From positions 60,403,249-60,467,248 of the forward strand of contig CM047427.1 in NCBI GenBank assembly GCA_026168455.1: a stretch of DNA of 64,000 nucleotides. The letters run 5' to 3'. This document shows, one piece after another, positions 1-15,257 of this stretch. The notes beneath the pieces were generated by a model. The model worked only from the letters and a program-made list of their open reading frames with translations. It had not been told where the DNA came from and made no database searches. Both the position numbers and the translations under genes were made by a program. Origin of the DNA: Theocolax elegans. Taxonomy: Eukaryota; Arthropoda; Insecta; Hymenoptera; Cerocephalidae. Numbering within the stretch: position 1 is the stretch's first letter; each line of letters begins with the position of its first letter.

Positions 1-151
1 GAAAGCCGTCAAGGTCAAGCTCAAGGTCAATTTCAAAGTCACCCCTAGATGTCCCCCTTGAACCCCTACAACTTTGGTCTGAAACATTTTTGCGTAATTT
101 GCTTGTTTCAAAAGTTATTAGACTGGGGAAATTAAAATGACTCACCCTGTA
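1..151. mobile_element. possible terminus of a mariner-like element
   Basis: The left edge holds AAGGTCAAG-type direct repeats, and the block ends in a sequence that reads TACAGGGTGAGTCATTTTAA on the minus strand, next to a TA. Ends beginning TACAGGGTG are common in insect Tc1/mariner elements. Only one end is in the window and no transposase is seen. The family call is inference from the terminal motif alone. Confidence 0.3.
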
Positions 152-3100
152 TACATGTACGTCGTATATGGAGAGATACACGCATACATCTTACAGGTCG
201 GTATATCTATGTAGATCCCGCAAGGAGTCGAACTCCGAAGGCAAAGATCAAGATATGTGGGTCGACTTGTACGCGCAGGTATCACACACTGTATACTAAT
301 GTAAGTAAGTATACTCTCTCGTACCGCGCGCGTATATGCGAGCGCTCGCGCTCGGGCGCACTTCCGATAACTTCGAGAGCCGCAGCACCAACCTGTTTCG
401 ATTTCAGTCACTTTTCCAACTTTTACAGGTCGATCTCGAATCGGAATTGAAGTCAAAGTCAAACGCTGCATTGCCTTTGGCTTATCACATTTTCGAGAAT
501 TTTTACTTGTTAATTAGTTTTTCGTTTAATAAATAACATAAGGTGTTGAATTATCGCGCTGCGCAATAGTTTCGCTACTATATGTCGATAATCAATTTAA
601 AGTTATTTAAACAGTTTATATTGCAATACCATTGGAATCGCATTCTCGTATACAGCTTTAACTTTGATGAAAATTTATGTACATGCATATATGTATAATA
701 TAAAATTATTCACATCTAAAACGAACATTGGTGTGGCTACATGTAATTGCGTATTGAAATAACAGTATTTTACATATGTAACATTTGACAAAAATTTTAA
801 TTTATTAAATCTTTATTTTAACTGACCATTTAAACTCGATTGAATTTTTTTTATTACTTAACAGTAATGCGTTATCGTAATCAATATTGCACTTTCACTC
901 TTATCAATCGAACCAAAATATTTTTTGAAAAAATACCTATATGTATAAAGTTTTAGTAGCTCTGCAATGTAATATAGTGGGTATAAATTATAACATTATT
1001 ATTGGCCTCAATTGATTAATTTGAAATTAATAACTACTTCCATCAATGTTACCATCGCGAAATGTCCAACAGTTAAGAATGTGTCTATCGTCAGATTTAG
1101 TAAATGGATTATAGTTTTTGAGTTACTTAATACCTTATTACTTAATATGTTATAAGTAATCCATTATTATGCAAATTGTGGTTTGAATACGAGTAGCATG
1201 AGTTACCAATTACTGTAATTATAAGTATATATACATTTTAATTAAGGGCTATTAAATTTTTGAATATTTATCAAACAAAACAAATTCCTTTAACCGCATT
1301 GTTTAGAGTGATTTTTCAACCTGTTACGTAGGAAAGCTATATACAAATTCATTGACTTTTTTAGGTTACTCAATATATACCTTAGAAAATAAGTACATAG
1401 TCGTAATTAAGGATGTGACGCACTTTAGTAAAAATTACGTATAGTTTAAATACGAAAGTGAACGTTGACAAGTAAAAATAAAATTTTGAAAACTTTCTCA
1501 AGCCGCTAACGTGCTTATATAAGCTGCCATTTCTTTTAAAGTGCAATTTTATAGTGTAGCAAGTGCGAAACATTATAATCTACTTACATACGCAACAAAG
1601 TAAATATTCTTAAACTGTAAAATACATAAATGCTATGTAATGTAAGCTTACTATATGCAATATTTTTTGACACATTCGTAATGAAATTTTCTTAATACGA
1701 CAGGCAAACGTTTTGAAATAATTAAAACAGAAGGCATTAATAGAAACCTTTCATTACCAAAGAATTTTCAGTTTGCCAGCTTAATTAAAATCACTAAAAA
1801 TCCGTAAGTGCTTACAAGGTTATTTTTAAGATTCAACGTGTCGCTCAAAATTTAGGTATGTCAATAGATCCGGACATCCTTCAACTGTATCGGTTTAATA
1901 GATTTAAATTACGAAATACGACTGCCTTAAAAAGAAATATACATACCACAAGATTTTTTTTCCAGTTAAAAATTTTTCGAGTACCGAGAGAATAACAATC
2001 GTATATTTTATACTTGAATCGTATGATAATTATATTGAACAAAAAAATAATTGGAAAATAAAAGAAAAGATTGTTTCGAGATGATGAATAAAATCAGAGC
2101 ACGGTCGCGATTTCGGCATCCGTGTCAATGACGCACATCTTATATTACTTTTTCTCTCTCTTAGATTTTAATTTTGCTATAATTAAAGGTGAGATAGAAC
2201 GTTTAATTAAAGGCAGATCGAGTTATTTTTCGATTTATATTGTAAAAAATATCAGGGAATTTAATGTATGTAATATGCAAAATGGAGCGTTATTCCAATC
2301 TCTTATACATTTATTTATTCATAAGGTAAATGGAATATTTTTAATTTGTACGTATACTTTGTCAAGAGAAATATTATAGTGATTAATTTTTTTAAGCAAA
2401 TCTGATTGTGAATAGAGTTAAAACTTGCACAATGTAAGTTGAATTTCATTAAAAAATTTAGATTAAAAAACGTAACTTTTCCTTAGGTTGGTAGGATCAT
2501 TGTTAATTTGTTACAATAATTATAATGTTCAGACGATACCATTTTTCTATAACAAGCTTAAACAATTTTTACATTAAATCTTCATCAAGTATTTTTGCCG
2601 CGGGTCGTATCTAATTGTTTCACGAGTAACTGAAAAAAACATGTTAACTAATTTGAATAAAAAATTCTTAATAAAAATTAGTCACGTACTACAAAGTTTT
2701 ATTTCTATACAGACGAGTACGTTGAAGCGTAAAGGAATCTCGTAAGCTTTTGCAACGTTTAATTGTCGATTACGCAAAAGGTTAATTTTCTTGGGTGATA
2801 AATTAAAAAAAAATTGGGTCCTCCATCCAATTATCGAATTTAATCGATAACCGCGATCAATAGGTCTATTTAAATTTAACTTATGAACTATGACATACGG
2901 TAATTGATTTTTTGTTTATTCTTAAACGAACCGTAATAGACGGTGATTTATTGTAAATGCCGTGTTGGACTTTTATACTCCCTATCTGAAAATTAGCCGA
3001 ACTGCCTAAAGCATGTGGTAAAATTAACGTTTTACGCTGGCAAAAACAATACGTTTTCGAAACAAATCGTTACACATGTATACACACGAGCGAATCGTAT

Positions 3101-6100
3101 AAAGACTCTTTTTTTTGTCCGCTCCAAGTGATGAAAGCAATATGCGACCTCGAATGTAATACGTGCATAAAAAAATCTTTGCGGTAAATTTTTAACATAT
3201 TATAAGTCAATACAATTAATACTAATGGATTTTATATATATATATACAATTCGTATGCACGAAATTATCCTATTTTCAATAAATGATATGTAATCTCGAC
3301 ATTGTTATTAATATAGAGTTGTGAGAAATTTTCAACGTTTTTGAATGTTAATGTAAGTTGGAAGAAATCTTTTTACAATGTTACATACAAGCAATGAACA
3401 ATGTATTTTACGCTTGCCTTGTATTATTCATCAAATTTTTCACTACTCTAATGTTTATTATACTAATATCCTTTTACTTCATTTTCATTACTTAAAATAT
3501 ATATTGATTTTAATTGGTAAAATAGTATCGTTTGCACTGTTAATTGTTGACTTTGAGTTTTATATTTTATATTTTATGTTTTTTGTTAATTTAAAGTTTT
3601 TTCATATCTTTGTTAATCGTATTTATTTTATTTTTCTTTTATACAGAACAATGCTGTTCTGATACTATTTATAATTTATAATTATTTGTGGTTTTGAAAT
3701 AATATTATATATTGTTATCAGTTTAATCATGTAGAAACACAATTAATTAAAAAATTATGTTTATCGATAAAGTATAAATTAGAATCATATATAGGTATTA
3801 TGCATATAAAACATGTAGGTCAGTGTATATAGTAAAAGTAAAATGTTTATAAAATGCTTAAAAATAAAAACAGTTCCAGATTAGCGTGCGCTGTAAGCTT
3901 CAATAAATTCAAAGAAAGTTTAGAAGTAATTCAACTAAACAAACACACGATTGACTAAACAAATGAAGCAACAACTCGATACTATGCCAATCGATTTCCC
4001 AACATCAAATCCTCCCGGAACTTGAACCTTAATTAGTTTCAATTCAATATGTAGGTATATCCCATAAAAGAATATAAAATCCTATCGAGGTCAGAACGAA
4101 AACTCGGCAATAACGAAATCCCATGCGATTTATATCCTTATGCCTCGCCTCTAAACAAATCCACAAAAAGACAATGGGGCAGACCGGAAATTCCATTTTT
4201 GGGATTATGAGGCGCGATAATCGACCGCGTTTTCTCCTCTCCTCTCCTCTCCTCTCCTCTCCTCTCCTCTCCTCTCCTCTCGCGAAAAAAGGAAAATCTT
4301 CTGGTTGTCTTTTGCAACTTTTGCGGCTGTTACGTCACGTAGCGTTTCGCTTTTACACGGTGGATCTTGCGAACGTTATGCGCGCGTTGAAATTACGCGG
4401 GTTAAAAAACAAGTTTTCACACATACATATATATATACGCGTATTCTTGGGATACACACAAAATATTTTCGAAAATGTGAAATTAACCGATATTTAAATC
4501 AAATGACAATTGATATTAATTAAATTTTGAAAAAGTTGTATGTAAATATACAAAAAAAATTAACTTAAAAAAATATATTATATTCTGAATATTGAAAACT
4601 ACTTATAAATATATAGGTGTGTATAATTAAAAAAGCTTTCACTCCTTAAAATATACTTTTATCGCAGTAAAAATATACAATAATTTTGGTTATTTTTGGC
4701 AAATATAAAAAAGTGTTCTAATTTGGGCACAGTGTAAAAGCGACCAAATAAGTTTTGTTTTAGTTTTAGTTTCTTATAATTGACGATGTAAATTTGAATA
4801 TTCAAGATAAACCAGAGATGTTTTGGGTATCTTGTAATCATTATAATATTGTTGAAAGATTGAACATATTTTTGAGAAATTAATAAATGACTCGTGTAAT
4901 TTTGACTATTCCCTAGCACAGTCACCATAATACCTAAAGCAATTAATATTATATCAAACTCGACCGTGAACTTGTAAATGTATTACCCAGTGTCACGGTG
5001 ATCCCCCGAACTAAAATCCAAAAAAGTGAACCCTCGCAGTATAGTCCTGTCGCAAAATCAACGTTTGCATAAGTCGATTCGCGCAACTCCGGTTACGCGG
5101 TAATTGTCTTATGTCACACGAGAGGAGGGCGGGAAAACTCTTTCCATTTAACCGCGCGCAACATTCCCTGGATTGTTCCACCGGCCTATGGGAATCTAGG
5201 ATTCGATCGGTCATTCCGACGTGTTTTTTTTTCTTCTCCTCAAATCGTTTGTTTGGCGCGCGATTACGTTCTGCGCGGTAAAACAAAACGGCTGCACGTT
5301 CGCTAGTAGTATAAAAAAAACTATAAACGACGTTCTTAGCAAATCTTTGTAGAAATCAACTCTTAGCACGAAATTACAATAATTTACCATTAATGCGTAT
5401 TTGAATGTTTTCTTTTTAATCTATAGGATTTATTGGTTTTCTGCAGCAAAATCACACATTTAAATGAGTTACCGACGTTTTTTGTACGTAATCATTTTAA
5501 ACTCTATCAGCTTATTTTATGTACTATTATGTTATCTTTATATGAATGAATGAATGTTGATATCTCGAGAACTTCTTGACCGATTGATTTCAATTTTGAA
5601 TACTGTACTCACATTTTATTATAAGATAATCGTAATTGAATAGAAATTTAAATTCAATCTCAATATATGATTCTTTAGCCCGAAAGAAATTGAACGTCCT
5701 GAAAGGTTTACTCCATAGCACATTAAGATTAAACATTCAAATGTTCTAAAAAAATAATAAAGTAAAAACGTACCTAAATTAAAATAACATTATATATTGG
5801 GAATTTTAATTACATTAGATGTTGATATAGATTCATCAGTTGGAAAGTTATATGTAATTGAAAAAAATTATAAATTTGTAATCTATTTAAAGACTTAAAG
5901 TTCAATCAAACATTTTCTTTAATCATTGATAATACTCGAAAAGCCAAAAAGCATTTGCAAAGCTCTTGATATAGTTTTCTTTAGAAACTTATTAGATAAA
6001 ATCTTACTTTAGATTATACTTGTCACATATTACGATTGTTCACAAATATTTTATTCGGAGGGTACGATTCTTTTTTTTTAATTGGTCCAGTATAATCTTA

Positions 6101-9100
6101 AAAAAAAAGGTAAAAACCAGAGTACGAGGTAAATATTAGATTACATTTATATTAAATGTATATTTATAGTGAATTAATTATTTTCCAATTCTAACCTGTA
6201 CTTTTTCCCAAACGTCCCACAATATCTTCAAAGGTTCACTTGATTATAATTTAAATTAATTAATTAAATTAAATCAGTGGACCTAGTACATAAATAAGGT
6301 TACCATAAGATAGAAGACATTAATTAGGTATTTTGAGTAAATTTATTCGAATGTGTCAATTAAAACGTGGGTAGTCCTTACCGCCCATAAATAATTAAAA
6401 CGCATTTTTACGAACTTTCCTCGATCGAGGGAGAGTAAAATAGCATCCGCGAAATTCTTGCGGCGAGACGAGCAATAAGGAAAAGACGAAGACGCCGCGC
6501 CCATGATTCCTGCGACTTTTTAGTGGGTCGCATGCGTCTTTTAAATGCTGCGTACGATTCCCAAATGAAAGACCGCGAGGCGCTGTACCTATTCAATTTT
6601 CGTCTCTGTTGCAACTTGATAAATCGCTGCCGATTATTTTCGATCGATCAATCGATCCACCCGACGTTTATTCGATCGCGTAAATTTTCGATCATTGAAA
6701 TTCATTAGACCTGTCGTACCGACAAAATTTGAATTCTGTGTTAAGTGAAATCTATGATGTATCTCCTTATTTAAAAATATTTTAAGTTTCAAAACCTATT
6801 TTTAAGTACAATATCAACATATCTTTATCATCCAGTCAGTCATTTTTGCAAAGAATATATATAAATTTGCATGGATTCCAATAATGTAACCCGAATAATT
6901 CATTTTGAATCACCGATTGTTTGAAGTATTCATATTACTTATATTATTCAACACGTTCACAATCATAATACACGGAGAGAAAAGAATATTATTAACTATA
7001 TTAGTTTACAATTCAAAATTTTTGTCTTTTAAGAGTTATACACGGTGTATAAATAGAATAGTCAGTACAATCAGCGATGACTCTGTGATATGCAATGTCT
7101 TTAAGATGACCTATAATTTATAATAAAACAAGGCTGAAACATTGATATATATTGTGAATATATATATGCTAATATTATTTCGTTAATTAACCCATATAGA
7201 GTAAATAAAAAATTACATAACTTTAACACAATGACTTAGCAAAAAAAGATATAGAAAATCTCGCGCATTCACAAAAAATATTTGAAATTAATAGTGAAGA
7301 TTGACGCAATGTTTAATTCGAAACAAAGTTGAATAAAAGGAATTAGTGAAAGTCGAAGATTGAAGTTGTATGAGTAAGAACAAATCCTATAAAATCTGAA
7401 CATTATGAAACGTCTCGCGACGATGATTACTCGAAGAACTTGAAACATGCGCATTAAAAGTAAATTATGAAGATTCGGGTCGTGTGCTAGTAAAGCTTCA
7501 ACTGCATCATCGAAATTACGAAGTGTGTATAATACGTTTGATTTTTAAGAATCTAAAACCAAGCACGCTCTAAACCCTATTTTCATAGTCTTTAATTCCA
7601 ACTCGTTATTCTTATTTTTTTCTTTAACAACGGTATGCATAACATGCATATATATACACGTATTAGTACAGATAAACTACCATACATTTGCCACATTTTT
7701 TTATTCTATTATTACGAGGGAAAAAAGCAACTATTTGAAATGAAATACGCGCAATTAACGTGCGAGGAAAATCGTACACGCATCTAGAAACGTAACAAGT
7801 TTTGTTGATTATTTTGTTATTTATTGCACCACAAACAAACCCAGTAATTTATAACTACATTCATCAAAGTGACACTTGCGAATTCCAAATTCTAGAGAAT
7901 ACATCGAAATTAGTAATAATTATAATGACGGTTGCTAAAATAAATAGAGTTAGTGTTTTTCTACAGTTATTATAAAACAGTAAAATAGTTAGTTGAATTA
8001 TTAATGACATTTGTATAAAAACAGTCAAATGTATTTACACGCAGTTAAATAAAAAAGTAACACTTTCTTGCGGGAAAGTAGCTAAATGTTTACTTATAAA
8101 GAAATCCGTAAATTTCTACTTCACGTAAAGTTAATTTTAAATATTGTCGAATTTCTATGGAAGAAAAACGAAAGTAATCATTATTGAGATAAAATATCGA
8201 GTTTTACATTTTTAAAATCATTTTTATTCAAAGGTATATAATTGACAATACAAAATAAGAAATATAAAATTAATAATTTTCAAAGAGGAAATAAAATAAA
8301 TTATGTTATCTCGACTGCTAATCAATAACAGTACAAAATTTTTCTAGCAATAATTGCTAGATATGTTACAGCAAATATACTTGTTTTTTAAGCGAAAATT
8401 CTAAACAATGTCATAAGGTAAACTACAGCTGCAATTAGTCACAAAGGGATTTTTCTTTTCGTCGGATACGTAAAACCTTGTTAACTTTTGGGGTTGATGT
8501 GAGACTGCCAGCACCAAAAGAGAGGATGGAAACGGACTTACATGTCAGCTCGTTTTCAACGTTTTGCAGTTTAACATTGTCTGTGAACGTAAATCTGAGG
8601 GGGCTCGAATTGTCGCGTTGCCGCTGGTTGGAATCGAGCTGCCGTTTCTTCGCGTTTCTCGCCGGAAAGTGCAGTTGGCTGCTAGCTGCGTGCGTAACAC
8701 GGTTTTTTGTTTTCGATTTTTTTATTCAAGGCGTCGAGCAACAAGAACGAAGAAAATAATGAGACAGAAAACAAATGACAGACAGATTAGATGAAATGAA
8801 TACAATGCCTTTTTTACCTAATAATATTATAATTCACTTGACTAATTGTAATGTTTTATTTGGTTAAAGTTATAAATCAAAAATTTATTTATTTACAGAT
8901 TTCTATATTTTACGAATAAATTCGCAAAGTGGTTCCGACAGATTTTATAGAAGATTAATATCGTTTGTAACGTTTCAATTATTACTTTTTATTCACAATT
9001 TTGATTTCCATTTGAGATAACTTTGTGTCTCCTAACATTCAATTTGAAAATCAATGAATTCAATTATTTCTTTGTGAAATTATAATACATATTGGAATAA

Positions 9101-11466
9101 CATCATTTAATTCTTAATGTATAAAACAGTTTTACGTGCATAATGTTTTTTATGTTGTTAACCAATTATTATTTTATTAACTAGATATATCAAAGGTTCG
9201 ATGGTAAAAACGCGATATACCTATATATAAATATTTAAAATAGGCAGATATTGATAAACTTTTAACGATATCTCAAAGTCTCGATAGTTCGGAAAGGTTA
9301 AAAACATGAAAATCCTTCAAAATTTGGAAACCACCTAATTCTACAGGTTTGAACGAAATGCTCTTTAATGCGATTCAAAGTTATACCGGAAGCGGAGGAT
9401 ATAAGCACCCGATCGAAATTTTGCTCGGAGAAATCTAAAGAACATGACAAAGCAATTTATATATATTTACCGGTGACTCGTGAATTAAAAAGGACACGCA
9501 AAAGACGAAAATATCAGATCGTCGGGATGAAATTCCATTAAAATCGTAGTAGTGAAAGTTGAGATTACTACAGAAAATTTGTACTTACCGATGAATCTTT
9601 CGCGAAAATTTGCATTGAATCGCAACTATTTAAATAAAACTCCAAACAAGATTTATATAACGTGTGAAATACACAAAAGATCGATGCAACGGTAACGAGT
9701 CTAGGCGATTTGGGTCAGCTCTTAAAATGATGCGAAATATCCGAATCATCGATCGGCTAATGGGACTTTTTAAATTAATGATCTATATATACTTTTACTA
9801 GCTATAACTATAAAATGCCTGTGCCGAATCCCATTAACTTTTCATCTGCGTAATATTTTATTAGTAATTAAGTTTTGTTTTGGGAATAAAACTTGTTTCT
9901 AATTAATGCAGTTATAATTTCACCCTGAATTTTCACGATAAATTAAAAACGAACACACTTGAAACTGGTGAACGCGATCGAGGATTTCGTCGAGACGTTA
10001 AATGCGAAATTTTCTTTTGTTTTCTAAGTTATACGAATATATTTTTAAAAATTCTTGATTTATGGGACAAGAGATTGTTCACTCTTTTGGCGATTTAATA
10101 CCGGTACTTGGAAGAAGGTTTTAAACGAGGAAACATTTTTTTCAATCTCTTGTTATTATTTTTTTTTAATCCACAGTCAAGAAATCGAGCATTTCAAAAT
10201 TATATTTTAGTGCCTGTTAAATCGATGAAATTTATTATCTTGATTCAAGGATACATAGATTTTATTTGATACTTTCTATATAGGTGTATTTTTTAGTGCA
10301 CTGTAAATCTAATCCTATTGAATAGCGGAATTATATAGTAGAATATAAATATTTAATTTATTTATATAATTTATATGTAACTATAAATATTTTTCATAAG
10401 CTGATTGATTACCAATGTTAAGCTTATTATTTAGTTGTAAGTTTTAATTCTATAAATATAAACAAAATTAACAGAATACATAACATTATTACGGATTTCT
10501 TACCAAATTTACGAGTAATTTAAATCGAACATGCTTCCCAAATGCGAACTCCATGTTCTCGTTTGCCTTAACTTTCCAATTGAAATTTCTTAAAATTTTG
10601 TTGTCTTATCGAGTAGGTCATAAAACCAGTATACTTGTCACATTTCACATGCTTAATTTATACTTTTTCGTTTTAATTCAGATTCTAATTATTTTTGTAT
10701 TTACTTAGTACGTACGTTGGTTATTTATTTATTTTAAATCATATGTAAATATTAAATTAAAATTAAAATTATTTAAAACATTTTTCACGTAAAATTAGAA
10801 TAATTTTGTCTTAAAATTGCATTTACTATATTCATCTTATTATTTCTATTACCCAACGAGATTTTTTAGTATATCAATTACGGTATATTAGAGAAAATAT
10901 GTAACTGAAGCACTAGATACGATGTTTATACATGTCTATTGTAACACGCACTCTCCACTTTTGAAATATAATTAAACTTACGTTGTACAAAAAGTGAAAT
11001 TATTTTAAACATACTATTTTCGGCATTATCACAAATACATCTAGCGTAATACAAAATCGATAGAATTTCAAAAATCGAAATATAATTTACATTGATTTGA
11101 TCATTGCTTGGTTAATAAATAATATAATTAAATAAATTAGAATAGACGGTACGTATATACAACTGTATATATTCCTTTTTGGTACCGAAACGTTTACCGA
11201 AACGCATTAGTCGCACAAAATTATTAAATATATAAGTTAAGTATAGGTATGTATGTATCGCATAACCGATTAGCACACGCGAGAATCCACGCAGGTGTAT
11301 ACTCTTGCAAGAGTAAAAAAAAATATTTATATACATGTACATATAGATCATATAGGTGTACGCGAGAACGGTATATGCATAGATATACAGACGTACATGC
11401 TACACGTGATCGGTAGTAGAGTTATAGTAAATAGTCGAGAAAATAATAAATAATAATCCAGCGTAC
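152..11466. other. gene-poor AT-rich DNA with CpG-richer islands
   Basis: I see no exon that I can defend in this stretch. It is AT-rich with scattered CpG-richer islands near 4120-4400, 5000-5290, 6400-6690 and 8480-8700. Open frames over these islands occur on both strands at once and lack convincing protein features. The 8480-8730 island is open on the minus strand for about 80 codons and has a GTAAGT donor inside it near 8540, so a non-coding or unrecognised exon there is possible. The stretch may be the long first intron of the minus-strand signal-peptide exon at 11467-11563, or plain intergenic DNA. Confidence 0.4.
4233..4280. repeat. (CTCCT)n pentanucleotide microsatellite
   Basis: About nine perfect tandem copies of CTCCT sit at the edge of a CpG-richer island. 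The sequence is a simple repeat with strong strand asymmetry (pyrimidines on the plus strand). Confidence 0.9.
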
Positions 11467-11563
11467 CGTTGAGCCGTCCAGGTACAGCGTCGGCGTCGGG
11501 TAGGCTCGCGAGGACCAACAGCCCCGATAGGGCAAAAAGCCCCAGGAGCTTCGGCGGCAGCAT
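11467..11563 (-). CDS. probable first coding exon of a secreted or membrane protein
   Basis: On the minus strand an ATG at 11563 opens 32 codons and then reaches a GTACGC donor (phase 1) at 11466. The peptide begins MLPPK, followed by a 16-residue hydrophobic run (LLGLFALSGLLVLASL) and a short polar stretch ending ADA before VPGRLN. This is a textbook signal peptide with a plausible cleavage site after residue 26. The exon sits at the downstream edge of a CpG-rich block (11560-12020) that could be its promoter and 5' UTR. I do not recognise the protein and found no following exon between 1 and 11466, so the rest probably lies beyond the left edge across a long intron. A chance hydrophobic frame is the alternative. 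Confidence 0.5.
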
Positions 11564-12025
11564 CCTCGGAGCGTCTCTCTACAGTGTTACACTGGCTCGG
11601 CGGTATCACAGACGCGACTGCGCGAAAGGGAAAGGGAGGCGCGATCGGCCCACGACGGCCGGCGAGAGAATGTCCCGCGTATACGGGACTGCGGACCCGA
11701 GTACCGCGAGGTGTAGCATTTCTCTTTCACCGGGAGGAGGAGGAGGACCGACCAAACACCCAAAGCACACACGGTACACACGCGTCCGTAACCACCTTCG
11801 GAGATTGCGAGATGTGTATATCTAGTCGACTCGAGATACGCGGCTCACAGCCCGAGCGTCACTCGCGTTTGCCGGGGGACTACAGGGGACTATACGAATC
11901 GGGATTACCTCCGATTCGTTTACAAGTACTCCAGCTTGCAGCTTCCGAACGTAGCGACGCAAACCTACATCGCATTTTACAAGACCGATTAAAATACCCG
12001 ACGATCGACGCAACCGATGCGCTTT
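11564..12025 (-). promoter_or_regulatory. CpG-rich island, possible promoter/5' UTR
   Basis: This ~450-bp block is much richer in G, C and CpG than its surroundings, and frames are open on both strands, as expected in GC-rich DNA. It lies immediately upstream of the minus-strand signal-peptide exon. I read it as promoter and 5' UTR of that exon. No TATA box or initiator can be fixed with confidence. Confidence 0.4.
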
Positions 12026-15000
12026 ACTAAACTTGGACTTGTCATCGTTTACCTTTTATTACTTATAACTCGTTATTTTCGATCGATGCGTAAACCGAGT
12101 ACACTTGCTTCGTTCGGCGATTATAACAAATATTTACTCTTCCAATTCAGTTTTTTAATCTTATACATTTTAAACTTAAACCTTATGAAAGTACATGAAA
12201 CGGGTGCTATACAAACTAATTTAGATTTGCTGTAATAAGAGTCAGAAAAAATAGCAATGTCATGTCGATGTCTTTGTATAAAATATCATAAACGATGATA
12301 TGAAATTAGAATTTTTTCTTCGGGAGGAATTAAAATTCCTAATTTAATCCTCTTACGTTAAGATCTCAAAATAACGCCGATTAGATGCTGACCGTTATCC
12401 TAAACCGATTACATTAGTGTTTTAAAAAAGGTTATCACAATTGTTTACGATTTTGTAAAATAAAATAAATCGCCCGTATCCACTTAACATTGCTATCGTT
12501 ACGACGTATCTAATGAGGGAAACGAAACAAAATTCAAATGCAAATTTACGAATATAATTTAAATACATTAAGTAAAGCGAATGATATTATAGAAATGATG
12601 TATCTTTTCATAAGTTATAAAAATAGTAGGTATATCGTGTAATCCAAAGGATTATTTAGACCAAGTGTACGATCGCTAACACCAATTGAACACGAGGAGT
12701 GTAAATAAGCGAAATGATAATGCCCTCTTAGCTCACGGTGCACATACCATATTTTTATGTCATACGTGCATTGATTCTCGCGTTTTTGGCCCTGAAAAAG
12801 TGAGAGTAAATCGTTTCTCCAGCTGTCCACTCGATTATAACAATGTTGTATAAGACAATTAATGTAAAATATTCTTAAACAAATTAATAATTTAAAAAAA
12901 AATATAAGATTATTCGATTAATTTATTTATTTCTTTATTTAAGCGCAGACTATTGCATTACAAAAGCTTACTGTATGGCATATTTTTCAGTACTTAGGAT
13001 AAAAGAAATTATTTTAATTTCACGTATATTATTAAGACAGATGAGATTCTCGTCGAGATCCGGGTTATATATTTACCTTACAACACTCGAATCATCATCC
13101 CCAAAAAACAGAGATACCTCGGCGTATAGTCTCAGCGTTACGCATCGTTTTTAGTGACAAACAAACTGATAAATTATTTAAATCCAGTTGAATTATTGTT
13201 TAAGACAAAGAATTACCTATAGCTTTTACCTGTCTCCGCAGGCAAACTCGTCGTTGTTTTTGTCGTTGATTTTCTCGATCGCTTGCCAAATATGGAAGAA
13301 ATCGTTTAGCTAACGCAACAAATATCCCGCCTACGATAAATGCCTGGAATTCTTTAACGTTAAAAAACTACGCAATTTTAATTGTTTGTCGAATAAAGTG
13401 TTAAAAATAATGTAACGATTGAATGAATTTAATTCCCGTGTTATAATAATGAACATATATTACACGTATTTAAAAGTAATAAGATTTCCCCGTTAGTAAA
13501 TTGACGTAAAAATATATCTTCAAGGTAATCTTGAGGTATAAATATAGTCATTGTACAACTTGCAAACAAATACGTATACATCACATACATGTTGTTATAT
13601 ATCCTTCTGCTAACAATCAAGGAAAATTATTTGCAAAAATAAATTTTCGATAAATTTATCATAAGACTTACATTATTCATTTCGATCGAGTATTTATATA
13701 TGATTCTTAAGAGTCAGTAATGAAAAGCAATGAAAATATCTGGCCGATGGTCGCTCACCTCGCAACTTCATTCCATGGCGCAAAGTCGAGCTTCGTGAAA
13801 GTCCCTCGCAGGATTTTCTGCGATTTTTTCCCCGTTGGCCTCATCTGTTGAATCAACTGCAGGTGCAGTACATTCCCATGCTAATCGAAAGCTAGCACAC
13901 CCATATATATATAATGCAATGTTTCCGATGCGTGACAATCAGACATTTTTTACCATGAAAATCATATTGTTATATATACGTACATAACAATACTGGACAT
14001 TCGTCATATGAAAGATGAATCGGTTGATTCATAATAAATTACAACTGGTAAGTCTTGCGTAAAGTAAAAGTACTTTGTAATACTTAATAATGGATGGATT
14101 TCGTTCTCCAGTGGTTTACTTTCATTATATTCTAGATCGACCACTTTATACTTATCAAAGAAAATAATTTTAAAGAAACTTGCGACTCGTGCTATTCTGT
14201 CTGAATCTATTTAATTCTTCTTCAAATGTAATTGATTGTTTCGTTATAACAATGCATCTTAATTCGGAATTATCAAGAGAATATAAAAATATGTCAGCTT
14301 TGTATTCGAAAGTATAAAATATTACAACTTTCAGTTAATATTCAACTTTCTTAATTATTTTAAAAATGACCATAAAGTACCATTGTATCTCTCGCGATTG
14401 TCCTCTATGACTCAAGAGTCAAAACCCTAACTTTCGCTTTTTATTAAATTAATTAATTGTTTGTAACGATATATATATATATATATCTGTATGAGTGATA
14501 TTTTGATTCTTAAGAATCGAGAGTTTCGATAAGAGTGGAGGGTGCTTCGATCATTGTGTGAATTTGCGAGGAATGATAGAATTCGCAAGGAGGACGCTCG
14601 CTCTCTTGTTCGAGCACCCTCGAAGGAGACGGACGCTCCAATAACCTATCTAATCAATTCTTAGTGAGACACGTGGAGTTCAAAGACACCTAACAAAAGG
14701 AGGTTATATAATCCGTCTTCGACATCATTATTGGATACATGGACTCGAAGTTTAAATTGAAGTATATCCACATCACCCGAGCAATGAGCCAACGAAACCA
14801 AGTCATACTGCTCATAAGGCGTAATAATGGAGATATAAGTAGTCATACGTAAATTATCGGAGATCTTGCCTTATACGATACATCTTTACGCGTCTTTCAT
14901 GTATTTCTATATCGACCTCCTTATTCTTAACTTTTTATCTAATTACGATTTATTGCTAATTTCTGATATACACTGATGAATATTAATTTATTATATAATA

Positions 15001-15257
15001 CAAATAATATAATATAATATAATATAATATAATATAATACAAATATAATATAATACAAATATATCGCGTGAAGGCTTTTATTGTTAGAGCCAAATTTAGT
15101 AAAGGAAATTTAACAATAAACATGCGAATTATAAAATAGTCAATCCTTAATTATTACTCAATGTATCCCTTCTTTATGTAATATTTTGATACACCTCTTC
15201 ATTCAGTTGATATTTATAATATTGCATAATTTTCATGTATATGATTATAACTTGAGG
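12026..15257. other. AT-rich non-coding stretch
   Basis: No supportable gene. The stretch includes a CpG-richer patch at 13740-13900, an interrupted stem-loop near 14535-14630 (GGGTGCTTCGA against TTCGAGCACCC), a short AT microsatellite near 14470, and an (AATAT)n run at about 15004-15040. Confidence 0.5.

Noticed and set aside
8478..8794. Open frames over the 8.5-kb CpG-rich block, including a minus-strand frame with an internal GTAAGT
   Set aside because: It could be an exon, but there is no matching acceptor, start codon or homology that I recognise, so I left it unannotated.
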